The notes beneath the pieces were generated by a model. The model was not told where the DNA came from. It did not search any database and worked only from the letters and a program-made list of their open reading frames with translations. Positions 7,457 to 15,143 of a stretch of DNA of 45,278 nucleotides are shown piece after piece. Where the stretch lies: NCBI GenBank assembly GCA_963772845.1, contig CAVYYW010000008.1:1-45278 (forward strand). Reading direction: 5' to 3'. Both the position numbers and the translations under genes were made by a program. The DNA is from CAVYYW01 sp963772845 (GTDB lineage Bacteria; Bacillota; Bacilli; Bacillales; Sporolactobacillaceae). How positions within the stretch are numbered: position 1 is the stretch's first letter; each line of letters begins with the position of its first letter.

Positions 7457-7717
7457 TTAAATGCTGAATTGGTTGCTGCGTTCGTTGCTCTGCTGGGGAA
7501 GACCGTTTTCTTCAACGTCATCACGCAAAAGACCGACGGCTTCAGCATATCTTAACCATGTGTCAACACTTGCAATGACCACGCGAGCTTCAACTGTAAT
7601 TAGCTCAATACCAACAAGTGAAACTCTGGCGAACACATCAATTACGACACCTTTATCTAATATTCTGTCAACAACTTCCGCTAAGCTTGAACTATCTGTA
7701 CTTTTTTGTACACTCAT
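7457..7717 (-). CDS. gvpB: Major gas vesicle shell protein GvpB (GvpA family)
   Basis: 86 residues. Residues 10-66 are the canonical GvpA fold: SLAEVVDRILDKGVVIDVFARVSLVGIELITVEARVVIASVDTWLRYAEAVG, a coil-helix-beta-beta-helix unit that stacks into the ribbed vesicle wall. The C-terminal 20 residues are polar and variable, as in P. megaterium GvpB. GAGGGGAG lies before the ATG. It is the only full shell-type gene in the window; gvpA, which starts the P. megaterium cluster, is missing. Confidence 0.95.
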   Translation of the reverse strand: MSVQKSTDSSSLAEVVDRILDKGVVIDVFARVSLVGIELITVEARVVIASVDTWLRYAEAVGLLRDDVEENGLPQQSNERSNQFSI

Positions 7718-7744
7718 TTATAATTCTCCCCTCAATATAATTAT

Positions 7745-8236
7745 TTATTTAGAACCCAACGTTTTAACGTTGCTTGTATTTTTTATATCCTTGGAGCTTT
7801 TAATATTTGTTGAGCTTTTAATATTTGTTGAACTTTTAATATTCTCGGCTCCCTTTATATTATTCGCACCTTTTATTCGACTGTTGCTATTGTTGCTGGA
7901 AGCCACCTTTTCCTGAAATTCTTCTCCAGCATCTTTAAGCTTCTTAAGCTTGTCCTGTACAACGAATAATGCTTCTCTTACTTTATCTCTGACATCTTCA
8001 GCCTTTCCGTGAACATTTTCAGCATTTTTTTCTTTTGCTTCCTCCAGTTGTTCAGCAGCGTGCTGAACTTTTTCCTGAATTTCACTTTGAATTTCAGACT
8101 TCAGTTTTTCAGTTAGTTTTTCTTCTGCCTTATCCTTAGCTTCTTCTTTTAATGAAGATGGCGCTTTTTTAACGAGTTTAAAAGCTGCCTTTTTCATTCC
8201 TTTTTTTACTTTCGGCAGCATTTCGCCTTCAGACAT
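7745..8236 (-). CDS. gvpQ: Gas vesicle protein GvpQ-like, first gene of operon
   Basis: 163 residues with AAGGAGG before the ATG. The N-terminal two thirds are highly charged helix (KKAPSSLKEEAKDKAEEK and further E/K repeats, about residues 20-115), YtxH/apolipoprotein-like. The last 50 residues carry tandem six-residue repeats, NIKSST or variants (NIKGAE, DIKNTS). Its place directly upstream of gvpB matches gvpQ of P. megaterium, whose role is unknown and which is not strictly required. Name by position and composition; GvpP is the alternative. Confidence 0.75.
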   Translation of the reverse strand: MSEGEMLPKVKKGMKKAAFKLVKKAPSSLKEEAKDKAEEKLTEKLKSEIQSEIQEKVQHAAEQLEEAKEKNAENVHGKAEDVRDKVREALFVVQDKLKKLKDAGEEFQEKVASSNNSNSRIKGANNIKGAENIKSSTNIKSSTNIKSSKDIKNTSNVKTLGSK

Positions 8237-8286
8237 TAAATGCCTCCTTTCAAAAAAACAAAGCCTTGTTCGATTTCAATTGATTG

Positions 8287-8370
8287 ATGAGACATAGGAA
8301 TAGGGACAGGGTCAATTGAAAAGCATTAAGTTGTATAAAGAGCTTATACCCCTTAACCGTAATAAGAAAC
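8287..8370 (-). promoter_or_regulatory. gvp operon promoter region, SigB-like and SigA-like
   Basis: Minus strand: GTTTCT (8370-8365), a 13-base spacer, GGGTAT (8351-8346); the -10 is an exact SigB element and the spacer is right, while the -35 shares GTTT with the GTTTAA consensus. A second candidate is TTGACC (8315-8310), a 17-base spacer and TCTCAT (8292-8287), SigA-like with a good -35 only. The two would give leaders of about 100 and 45 nt before gvpQ. Apart from this and the LytR terminator, 8237-8588 holds no gene. Confidence 0.45.
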
Positions 8371-8543
8371 AGGGTAATAATGTCACGGGAGATTAAATCC
8401 CATAATTTTCATCATATTATGCCATAACGTTACAAAATGAAATGAAATTTATCCTTTTTAAATAAGGGAATTAAGACAATTAGAATGGAGAAATAAACAG
8501 TGTTACAAATTAGTTACATTTTTTTAATTCTGATGAAAACAGA

Positions 8544-8576
8544 AAAGGCACAGAGAAAGAATTTCTCTGTGCCTTT
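8544..8576 (-). terminator. Terminator of lytR-type gene
   Basis: A perfect 15-bp stem, AAAGGCACAGAGAAA with TTTCTCTGTGCCTTT, with a GAA loop; on the minus strand it is followed by a T-rich tract. It separates the LCP gene from the gvp promoter, which reads in the same direction. Confidence 0.8.
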
Positions 8577-8588
8577 GAATTGGTTTTT

Positions 8589-9605
8589 TTATTGTGAAGT
8601 TGATGACTGGCTGGTTGATTTACTGCTGTTATCATATTTGGACATATCCAATGTCCCATCTTTTTCATCCTGAATCATTTGGTGCACTTTATCGCGTTCT
8701 GATTGTGGAACGTTGAGATAAAAAATTCCGTTAATTCTTTCATTTTGACCGGATACTTCATAAGTGTATACATGGTCACGGGTATTCCGGTAGCCTTGAA
8801 CCATACTCTTCATATCATCAAAGGTAAAGCTGGTTTTAATATTGCTGCCAAGGGCATCTAGGATTTCCTTCATATGCGTCACCGATGTTAGGCTTGCACC
8901 CTTATCCATGATTGCCTGAATGACTTTTCGCTGCCGTTCATTTCGGCCGAAATCGCCGCGTGGATCCAAGTGTCTCATTCGAACATAGCCAAGAGCTTGT
9001 TTTCCATTTAAGCTGATTTCGCCTTTCTTATAATGATACCCTTTTTTGTAATAGCCTTCGTCAATCCAGCTAATCGTACTGTTAACTTTAATGCCGCCGA
9101 CTGCATCGACAAGGTCTTCAAGTGCTTGGAAATTAACTACAGCAACATCATCAATCTTAATATCAGCAAACTTTTCAGCTGTTTTTACCGCCATTTTGCT
9201 GCCGCCATAGGCATAAGCTGCATTAATTTTATCCATTGTTCCGCGTCCTGCAATTTCTGTCCTTGTATCGCGCGGAATACTTGTCATGAGCATAGAGTCA
9301 TTCTTTGGGTTCAACGTTGCAACAATCATTGTGTCCGAACGGCCGGGATCGTTTGGACGCTGATCCACTCCAAGCAGTAAAATATTTATAGGCTTCGTGG
9401 CATTTACCTTTGCCTGTGCCTGGTCAGCTCCGTTCAGAGTAAGGTGCATTCTGTTGGCTGTCGATTTTAATGAGTCATAGAAATAATAGGCATAAGCACT
9501 TCCGCCTAAAACAAGCACAAGAAGAAGGGCAAGTATAACCTTCACAATTCGTTTTGATTTTGAGGGACGTTTCTTTTGTCTTCTGGACGTTCTCGTCTCT
9601 GCCAT
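8589..9605 (-). CDS. LytR-CpsA-Psr (LCP) family cell-wall ligase
   Basis: 338 residues: a short basic cytoplasmic start, one membrane helix at about 20-41, then an extracellular LCP domain. Conserved phosphate- and lipid-binding motifs are visible: ILLLGVDQR (75-83), GRSDTM (88-93), SIPRDT (109-114), YVRMRH (207-212) and DFGRNERQR (218-226). LCP enzymes (TagT, TagU, TagV in B. subtilis) transfer wall teichoic acid or other anionic polymers from undecaprenyl carriers to peptidoglycan. The Ser/Thr-rich end is an unstructured tail. It is a single-gene unit with its own terminator. Closest named type is TagU/LytR. Confidence 0.9.
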   Translation of the reverse strand: MAETRTSRRQKKRPSKSKRIVKVILALLLVLVLGGSAYAYYFYDSLKSTANRMHLTLNGADQAQAKVNATKPINILLLGVDQRPNDPGRSDTMIVATLNPKNDSMLMTSIPRDTRTEIAGRGTMDKINAAYAYGGSKMAVKTAEKFADIKIDDVAVVNFQALEDLVDAVGGIKVNSTISWIDEGYYKKGYHYKKGEISLNGKQALGYVRMRHLDPRGDFGRNERQRKVIQAIMDKGASLTSVTHMKEILDALGSNIKTSFTFDDMKSMVQGYRNTRDHVYTYEVSGQNERINGIFYLNVPQSERDKVHQMIQDEKDGTLDMSKYDNSSKSTSQSSTSQ

Positions 9606-10105
9606 ATGAATCTGCCTTTCTAAAAAAGAATCAATTCAGTAACCCACTGCAGGAAAGTCAGATGCTATTATGGTTAGCAAAAATAAATATTATCTATTTC
9701 TAAATATATGTCGTCTTAAATTAAGATGGGTTTACCCAAGGGTAGATGAATTGTTGAAATAATCTTCACTTATCATACCAGTATATCCTGCAATATTAAA
9801 TAGTAATTTCAACAAATTGTGCCAAAACTCGCACGATTATTAGTAATAATACCAGTATTAAAAGAGCAAGTGAGTGAATCTGCAATCTAACAAACTATAT
9901 TACTTGGTATATTTTTTGGAGTCAAGATCTTTTTTTTGGTCTTTTTGCCAGTATAAATTTTATATAAGAAGTTAACACAATCTTAAGGATTACGGTGCAT
10001 ACTGGGGAAGATTATATCCATGACGGCAGTTCGTGAAGCTGCGGACACCTGTTTTTACAAATAAATTGTAGGTAAAATGATAGGAAGAAGAAAGGGGCAA
10101 GAAGG
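9606..10105. other. Divergent intergenic region, lytR-type gene and two-component operon
   Basis: No ORF is supported. A 12-base palindrome TGGGTTTACCCA is at 9727-9738, which could be an operator. The imperfect palindrome TACCAGTA occurs twice (about 9777 and 9852). AT-rich tracts at 9940-9965 (TTGCCA, then TATAAA and TATATAAG) probably hold the promoter of the response regulator. None of these is proven. Confidence 0.35.
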
Positions 10106-10777
10106 TTGAAGCTATTGATTGCAGAAGATAATAAGGCATTGCTGAATTCAATTATGAAATTGCTGTCGGAAGAGTATGTGATCGATTATTCGTTAAAAGG
10201 GGACGAAGCGCTCTATCTTGCTGAACAGAATATTTATGATGTCATTATTCTTGATGTCATGCTTCCTGAAATGGATGGGTTTGAGGTGCTGCAAAAGCTG
10301 AGAGATCAGAATATTGAGACCCCGGTATTGTTCCTGACCGCCAGAGACAGCCTTGAAGATCGCGTAAGAGGTTTGAATCTGGGGGGAGATGATTACCTTG
10401 TAAAACCCTTTCAGAACCAGGAGCTTCAGGCTCGGCTTCAGGCAATCCTGCGCCGCAGCGCGAAGCTTTCTATGGATCATAAGCTGACGTATAAAGGAAT
10501 CGTTATTAATAGTAAAAAAAAGCAGATTCTTATAAATGACGAGGTTATTCATGCAACGGTCAAACAGTATGAACTACTTGAATACCTTATAAATAATCGA
10601 GAGCAGATTCTGACCAGAGAACAAATCTATGACAGAATCTGGGGGTTTGATTCAGATACGACAATTGGCATTGTCGAAGTGTATATACATAAAATCCGTA
10701 AAATATTGCAAGCCTTTCATTATGATAAGGATATAAAAACCATCAGAGGAATTGGCTATATACTTTCGGAAGAATAA
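10106..10777 (+). CDS. OmpR/PhoB-family response regulator
   Basis: 223 residues from a TTG start with AAGGGG upstream. The receiver domain (1-115) has the acidic pair near residues 7-8, the phospho-acceptor D50 in VIILDVMLPEMDGF, T78 and K100 (LVKPF). A C-terminal winged-helix domain (about 125-221) ends TIRGIGYILSEE. It binds DNA when phosphorylated by the sensor kinase encoded 13 bases downstream. The closest general type is the CiaR/YrkP-like OmpR class; the signal and targets are not evident. Confidence 0.92.
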   Translation: MKLLIAEDNKALLNSIMKLLSEEYVIDYSLKGDEALYLAEQNIYDVIILDVMLPEMDGFEVLQKLRDQNIETPVLFLTARDSLEDRVRGLNLGGDDYLVKPFQNQELQARLQAILRRSAKLSMDHKLTYKGIVINSKKKQILINDEVIHATVKQYELLEYLINNREQILTREQIYDRIWGFDSDTTIGIVEVYIHKIRKILQAFHYDKDIKTIRGIGYILSEE

Positions 10778-10790
10778 GGAGAACATTGGC

Positions 10791-12011
10791 ATGTTTCGAA
10801 AGACCTTAATTAAACTAACCACGCTTAACGCTATTATCTTTATTTCATTAATTGCAGTACTAGGTGCGGCACTCTATTTGTATACCCAAAATGTACTGTA
10901 TCGTTCTGCCAATCATTCCCTTCATAACGCAGAGAACACATTTGTTAATCATAATAAGCCTTTTCCTGGGGGAGGGGACACCAGAATTCAAATGATATTC
11001 TGGGATCAAAATAAAGAAGTTGCTGGGACAAGCCGCGGCGTGACACTGAGTGAGTCACAGTTAAAAAAACTTTATCCAAAACAGAACAATAAAATTGAAG
11101 AAAAGCAAATAAAAGAGGGTTTTTACAAAACCCTGTCCATTCGGGCTATCACTCCCCAAGGCTCTACCGTTATAGAGTTTTATAAGGATATAACTGTAGA
11201 AAAGCTGTTGCTTAATAAACTTCTAATTATTATTATATTGGGCTGTCTGATAGGGACTGTCTTAGCTATTGGGGGAGGATTCTTTCTTGCAAGGCGTGCC
11301 TTAAAGCCGATTCAGAATTCCTGGGAGAAACAGCAGCAGTTTGTGTCAGATGCCTCTCATGAAATGCGAACACCCCTGGCCATTATTCAAACAAAAACGG
11401 AATTGCTCTTAAAGCATCCTCATTCGAGAATTTCAGAATCAGTCAAGGAAATTTCAGTCACCCTTAAAGAAACCAGACGCTTATCCAGAATGGTGTCTCA
11501 TTTACTGACACTTGCAAGGTCAGACGGCAACCGGATTGAAATTCAGCGGCATCCAATATTAATGAACGACATGCTGAAGCAGGTCGCGGAATACTTCGAG
11601 GAAATGGCTGATTATCAAGAAAAGAAGCTGAGGCTGTCGATGACTGATGAACCCGTGTATATCCTTGGTGATGAAGAAAGACTCCACCAGCTCCTCGTCA
11701 TATTACTGGATAATGCCATGAAGTTCACCGAGCCTGGCGATGAAATTATCGTTTCCGGCTGGGTTGAAAACAATATGGTTTATATCAAAGTGAGAGATAC
11801 TGGTATTGGCATTAACAATGAAGATATTCCTAAAATATTTGATAGGTTTTTTCAGTCAGATTTATCGAGGGAAGAGCGTGAAGGCACTGGGTTGGGGCTT
11901 TCACTGGCTCAATGGATCATCGAGAAGCATAAAGGGAAAATTAGTGTGGAAAGTGAAATAGGAAAAGGGACTTCCTTTGAGGCGAAATTTCCGCTTTATA
12001 AAGAAAAATAA
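10791..12011 (+). CDS. Sensor histidine kinase
   Basis: 406 residues from the ATG at 10791, chosen because AAGGAG lies upstream; a longer frame from 10752 overlaps the regulator. Two membrane helices (about 8-31 and 144-167) bracket an extracytoplasmic sensor domain of about 110 residues. The HisKA domain has H190 in SDASHEMRTPLAII, followed by an HATPase with N-box LLDNAMKF and G-boxes DTGIGI and GTGLGLSL. No clear HAMP domain is seen beyond the short juxtamembrane stretch. It phosphorylates the regulator just upstream. The ligand is unknown. Confidence 0.92.
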   Translation: MFRKTLIKLTTLNAIIFISLIAVLGAALYLYTQNVLYRSANHSLHNAENTFVNHNKPFPGGGDTRIQMIFWDQNKEVAGTSRGVTLSESQLKKLYPKQNNKIEEKQIKEGFYKTLSIRAITPQGSTVIEFYKDITVEKLLLNKLLIIIILGCLIGTVLAIGGGFFLARRALKPIQNSWEKQQQFVSDASHEMRTPLAIIQTKTELLLKHPHSRISESVKEISVTLKETRRLSRMVSHLLTLARSDGNRIEIQRHPILMNDMLKQVAEYFEEMADYQEKKLRLSMTDEPVYILGDEERLHQLLVILLDNAMKFTEPGDEIIVSGWVENNMVYIKVRDTGIGINNEDIPKIFDRFFQSDLSREEREGTGLGLSLAQWIIEKHKGKISVESEIGKGTSFEAKFPLYKEK

Positions 12012-12045
12012 AGGATGTTTTCGTTAATAATGTTGATTTAGTGAA

Positions 12046-12880
12046 AAAGGCGTTCGCTTTCCATCAGCGAACCTCTTATGCCCACAGGATGTGACGGTCT
12101 TAGCCGATTCCTTCAAGTTGTTGCACTAAGGGATCAGGGTGGGGTCGCTAATGAAGCCCCTGAAAAGGTCCCACAATGTAAACGTGGTTGTTGATTTCCA
12201 TTTCAGGCACTCGCTTTCCGTAGGCAACTCTAAGCAAAGAAGCCTTCCTTGCTTCTTATTTAATCAATTATTGATTTTCGAACTAGGTTGCTCGCTTTCC
12301 ACTTTCACTCGGTTTGCTGCTGGGAAATTTAAGACGCCCCGTGATCAGCTGATGACCGCTGAATATCTTTAGCCACAAATGACCTCTAAAGGGCATCATC
12401 AGGCAACAAACGTGTTGATTGAAGTGGAAAGTGCGAAACTCCTCGAAAATGCACATGCTCATTGAAAGCAAGAAATACCCGAGACTCCTCGAAAATGCGC
12501 GTGCTCAGATTTGAAAGCTAGAAATACCTGAGACTCCCGCGGAAAGCGAGGGTATTTCCGCTTTCAATGGATGGCTACCGCATTTTCATCGTGCGGTGTG
12601 GGTTCAAGGATGCGGTTTCAAGTCCTGCGGAAACAGCACGCGTCCGAAGATCCACTTTGGCACGCAATGAGACCGCGCCAAAGTTAGCTGAGGCCGTGCC
12701 CGCGGAAAGCGAGGGTGTTTCTGCTTTCGATGGATGGCAACCGCATTTTCTTCGTGCGGTGTGGAATTGAAGATTCCCTTTGGTGCATGACCATCCATGC
12801 CATAGTTAGCTGAGGGCGTACCATGGAAAGCGAGCAGACTAGAGCGGAAATCAACGCCACCATTTACATGAACTTGCGTC
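12046..12880. repeat. Dispersed intergenic repeat, longest copy in the window
   Basis: About 0.8 kb without a credible gene. Internally, 12538-12600 and 12701-12763 are direct repeats (CGCGGAAAGCGAGGGT, later ACCGCATTTTC and GTGCGGTG). The unit GACTCCTCGAAAATGC occurs around 12480-12500 and again near 40930-40945. Segment 12637-12662 matches 57-82 and, inverted, 30341-30366. Small ORFs here have no ribosome sites and differ between copies. It ends the two-component operon and precedes tatA. Confidence 0.75.
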
Positions 12881-13010
12881 ACTATTGTTGGAAATCATTT
12901 AGCTTAAATTTTTTTCCAATAAAAGCTAGCTGCTAAATATTTTCTTATTAAAAAGAAGTATTACGTGATATTATAAAATTACAAATATTCTATTTTTGGA
13001 GGGCTGATCA

Positions 13011-13229
13011 ATGGCTGAATTATTGAGTCCAGGCAAAATTGTATTTATATTAATTGTTGCCTTTTTTATTTTTGGTCCAAAAAAACTTCCGGAACTAGGA
13101 AGAGCCGCGGGTAAAACGCTTGTGGAGTTTAAAAGATCTTTTTCTAATATCATGGACAATGATACTCAGCCATCAGAGAATCCTGACAAAACACGTGAAA
13201 GCAACGAAAAGACTCGTGACATTTCATAA
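13011..13229 (+). CDS. tatA: Twin-arginine translocase subunit TatA
   Basis: 72 residues with TGGAGGG before the ATG. It shows the standard TatA plan: a short periplasm-side start, membrane helix about 8-20, the hinge FGPKKLPELGRAAG (21-34), an amphipathic helix and a polar tail. TatA multimers form the pore of the Sec-independent export path for folded proteins. No tatC lies beside it, so this may be one of several tatA paralogues, as in B. subtilis. It is a single-gene unit with its own terminator. Confidence 0.93.
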   Translation: MAELLSPGKIVFILIVAFFIFGPKKLPELGRAAGKTLVEFKRSFSNIMDNDTQPSENPDKTRESNEKTRDIS

Positions 13230-13244
13230 CGGTTAACAATAAAT

Positions 13245-13273
13245 AAAACCGCCGAATAAACGGCGGTTTTTCT
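13245..13273. terminator. Bidirectional terminator after tatA
   Basis: AAAACCGCCG and CGGCGGTTTT form a 10-bp perfect stem with a six-base loop; A and T tracts on both sides let it serve tatA and the convergent membrane protein gene. Confidence 0.88.
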
Positions 13274-13276
13274 GTG

Positions 13277-13852
13277 TTATTTTCTGGAAGGGCTTTTCTT
13301 TTTGCCGTTCACAAGTTTTAAACTGCCTTCCGCCACCCGAGAGGCAAAAAGAACGATGGTGGTAGGGAAGTAAACAGCGATCGTTTTACCGCATGCTTTT
13401 CCACCGATTGTGAGCGCAGTAGCAAGCACAGTCAGTCCGATCGATATGCTTTCACCTTTCCAACCGTGTATCTCAAAGGTTTTGGCAATTTGCACACCTA
13501 CGGCAAGAGCGGTTGCGCCGCTAAGAACACCTGCAATATCACCGATTACATCACTGCAGACACTGGCTACTTTTTCTGCGTGTCTAACAATCTTTACAGC
13601 GAATTTTGCACCAAAAACTTTCTTGGACGCCATAGAATGAAACGGCGGTTCATCCGCGGCTGCCGCCGCTACCCCGATCATATCGAAAAAAGCACCAATA
13701 AAAACAATGATAATAACAATAAAAATTCCAAAATACCAAGGAACGCCATCCATAAATACTGTTGCTGTATCAAATACCGCACTAAGGGGTATTGATAGCA
13801 GCGTCACAATAATGATGAACTTAAACGCCTTCCTCATTTTATTATTTTTCAT
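13277..13852 (-). CDS. Integral membrane protein, CorB/DUF21-like
   Basis: 191 residues with four or five hydrophobic helices (about 10-28, 38-62, 100-120, 135-152, 160-178). The stretch FIGAFFDMIGVAAAAADEPPFHSMASKKVFGAKFAV, with its small-residue runs and charged pair, resembles the DUF21/CNNM transmembrane domain of CorB/CorC-type magnesium and cobalt transporters, but no CBS domains follow. AGGAGG lies 14 bases before the ATG, further than usual. Transport function is only inferred; it could be a shortened paralogue. Confidence 0.6.
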   Translation of the reverse strand: MKNNKMRKAFKFIIIVTLLSIPLSAVFDTATVFMDGVPWYFGIFIVIIIVFIGAFFDMIGVAAAAADEPPFHSMASKKVFGAKFAVKIVRHAEKVASVCSDVIGDIAGVLSGATALAVGVQIAKTFEIHGWKGESISIGLTVLATALTIGGKACGKTIAVYFPTTIVLFASRVAEGSLKLVNGKKKSPSRK

Positions 13853-13962
13853 GAGATCTATTTATTCCTCCTGAATTGAATCAAATTAAAGCAATCCCCA
13901 CTGGTTAAAGTATAGACCATATAAGACCCGGCTGAAAGAGAACGGATTGGGGAAGCAGAGAA

Positions 13963-14328
13963 TCAAAATTTCATATATAAAAAATAGATAACCACAACTA
14001 TAATTATTAAACTCATAAAGCATGAAACAAAAATGACGATTCCGCCAGAAGGCTCAAAATTTTCATTAAGAATATGCTTTCTTTTATTAAAATAATTAAT
14101 TGCCGCAAGCAAAGTCGTAATCAAGCCTAAGACACAGGCAGTCAAACCAAGAATAATTGCCATTTGATCAACGTGATGATTACGATTGATACCGATCGTA
14201 AAATGTAGACTGGTTGTTAAAAAACCAATGCCCACAATAGCGATTGCTGTTCTCACCCACGCAAGGTAAGTTCTTTCATTTGCCAGATGCTGCTGGGCAT
14301 ACTTAATCTGATTTTTTGATTGATTCAT
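13963..14328 (-). CDS. YidH/DUF202 family membrane protein
   Basis: 121 residues. The signature LANERTYLAWVRTAIAIVGIGF (about 16-37) and three membrane helices define DUF202. CAGGTGA precedes the ATG. The family is widespread, and its function is not established. It stands alone between two small genes. Confidence 0.87.
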   Translation of the reverse strand: MNQSKNQIKYAQQHLANERTYLAWVRTAIAIVGIGFLTTSLHFTIGINRNHHVDQMAIILGLTACVLGLITTLLAAINYFNKRKHILNENFEPSGGIVIFVSCFMSLIIIVVVIYFLYMKF

Positions 14329-14466
14329 CGTGATGTCACCTGCTTGGAAAAAGTGTTGTTTTTCTTAGTTTAACAGAAGAGAGCGGATGGCAATACTCTT
14401 TCTTCGGGAACCTTCTTTTTAATGGACCGTATATAGATTAGGCGTATCAAGAAAGGAATGATTAGA

Positions 14467-14673
14467 ATGAGTGAAAATGGATGTGTGAAATGCGGCAGTA
14501 CAGATGCTGAGTCAAAGGACGTGGCTATGACAGGTTCAGGCTTGTCTAAAATGTTCGATGTGCAAAACAATCAATTTACCGTTGTATCATGTAAAAAATG
14601 TGGATACTCAGAGTTTTATAAAAAGGATTCATCATTAGGAAGCAACATTTTAGATTTGTTTTTCGGAGGTTGA
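14467..14673 (+). CDS. Zinc-ribbon nucleic-acid-binding-type protein
   Basis: 68 residues from the ATG at 14467 (AAAGGA correctly spaced; the ATG at 14458 overlaps that site). Two CxxC pairs, C6/C9 and C42/C45 (CVKC, CKKC), form one zinc ribbon around GSTDAESKDVAMTGSGLSKMFDVQNNQF. The end, SLGSNILDLFFGG, is typical of this small Bacillus family (YpzJ-like, formerly grouped as predicted nucleic-acid-binding zinc ribbons). The role is unknown. Confidence 0.8.
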   Translation: MSENGCVKCGSTDAESKDVAMTGSGLSKMFDVQNNQFTVVSCKKCGYSEFYKKDSSLGSNILDLFFGG

Positions 14674-14804
14674 TCAGCCGGATGTGTGTTGGGGGATATT
14701 GACCCCCGGCTCATCGTCAAAAAAAGTTAATACCACTATGTGGTAACAGAAGTGCTTTTTCTGATGAAAAGCTTGAATTCATTAAGACATGATATGTGAA
14801 TCAA

Positions 14805-14990
14805 TTATTGGAGAGCTTCTCCAATTATCATAAAAACAATTGTAAGTACAATAAATCCAATGAAAAAGTAGCCAAGAAACCGGATGGGTTTGGGCATTTT
14901 TCTGAAATCGGCATTCTCAGTTTGCATTCCTTCAATGCGATGCATGTGGTCGACTGCATCATTAAAAGGCTTCTTAGATTTATCCTCCAT
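14805..14990 (-). CDS. Small single-span membrane protein
   Basis: 61 residues. The start is placed at 14990 because GGGAGGAG lies seven bases upstream; an in-frame ATG at 15017 lies before that site. Charged N-terminal half (MEDKSKKPFNDAVDHMHRIEGMQ) followed by one helix (RFLGYFFIGFIVLTIVFMII). Not a family I recognise by name. Encoded divergently from the ABC exporter operon. Confidence 0.65.
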   Translation of the reverse strand: MEDKSKKPFNDAVDHMHRIEGMQTENADFRKMPKPIRFLGYFFIGFIVLTIVFMIIGEALQ

Positions 14991-15063
14991 GTAATGACTC
15001 CTCCCTTTATTACCCATTTTATCATAAACCAGGACAGTTGCTTTCCAATTCCCAATAATTCTC

Positions 15064-15092
15064 TTTACAAACTAAGGTGTTGGTTATATCAT
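15064..15092 (+). promoter_or_regulatory. Promoter of ABC exporter-tetR operon
   Basis: TTTACA, a 17-base spacer and TATCAT, five of six matches in each box. The start is expected near 15099, immediately before the TetR-type operator. Confidence 0.65.
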
Positions 15093-15102
15093 GAAATTAA
15101 AT

Positions 15103-15118
15103 GAGTGATTACTCACTC
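15103..15118 (+). promoter_or_regulatory. TetR-family operator palindrome
   Basis: GAGTGATTACTCACTC is a perfect 6-bp inverted repeat around TTAC. TGAGTGA/TCACTCA half-sites are typical of TetR/AcrR regulators. It overlaps the expected start site, so binding would block transcription. The regulator encoded at 16924 is the obvious ligand. Confidence 0.72.
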
Positions 15119-15143
15119 TCTTTTATCCAAGGGAGGTTTTATT

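Noticed and set aside
12139..12882. Small open frames inside the dispersed repeat
   Set aside because: Not shared between copies, no ribosome sites, composition noncoding.
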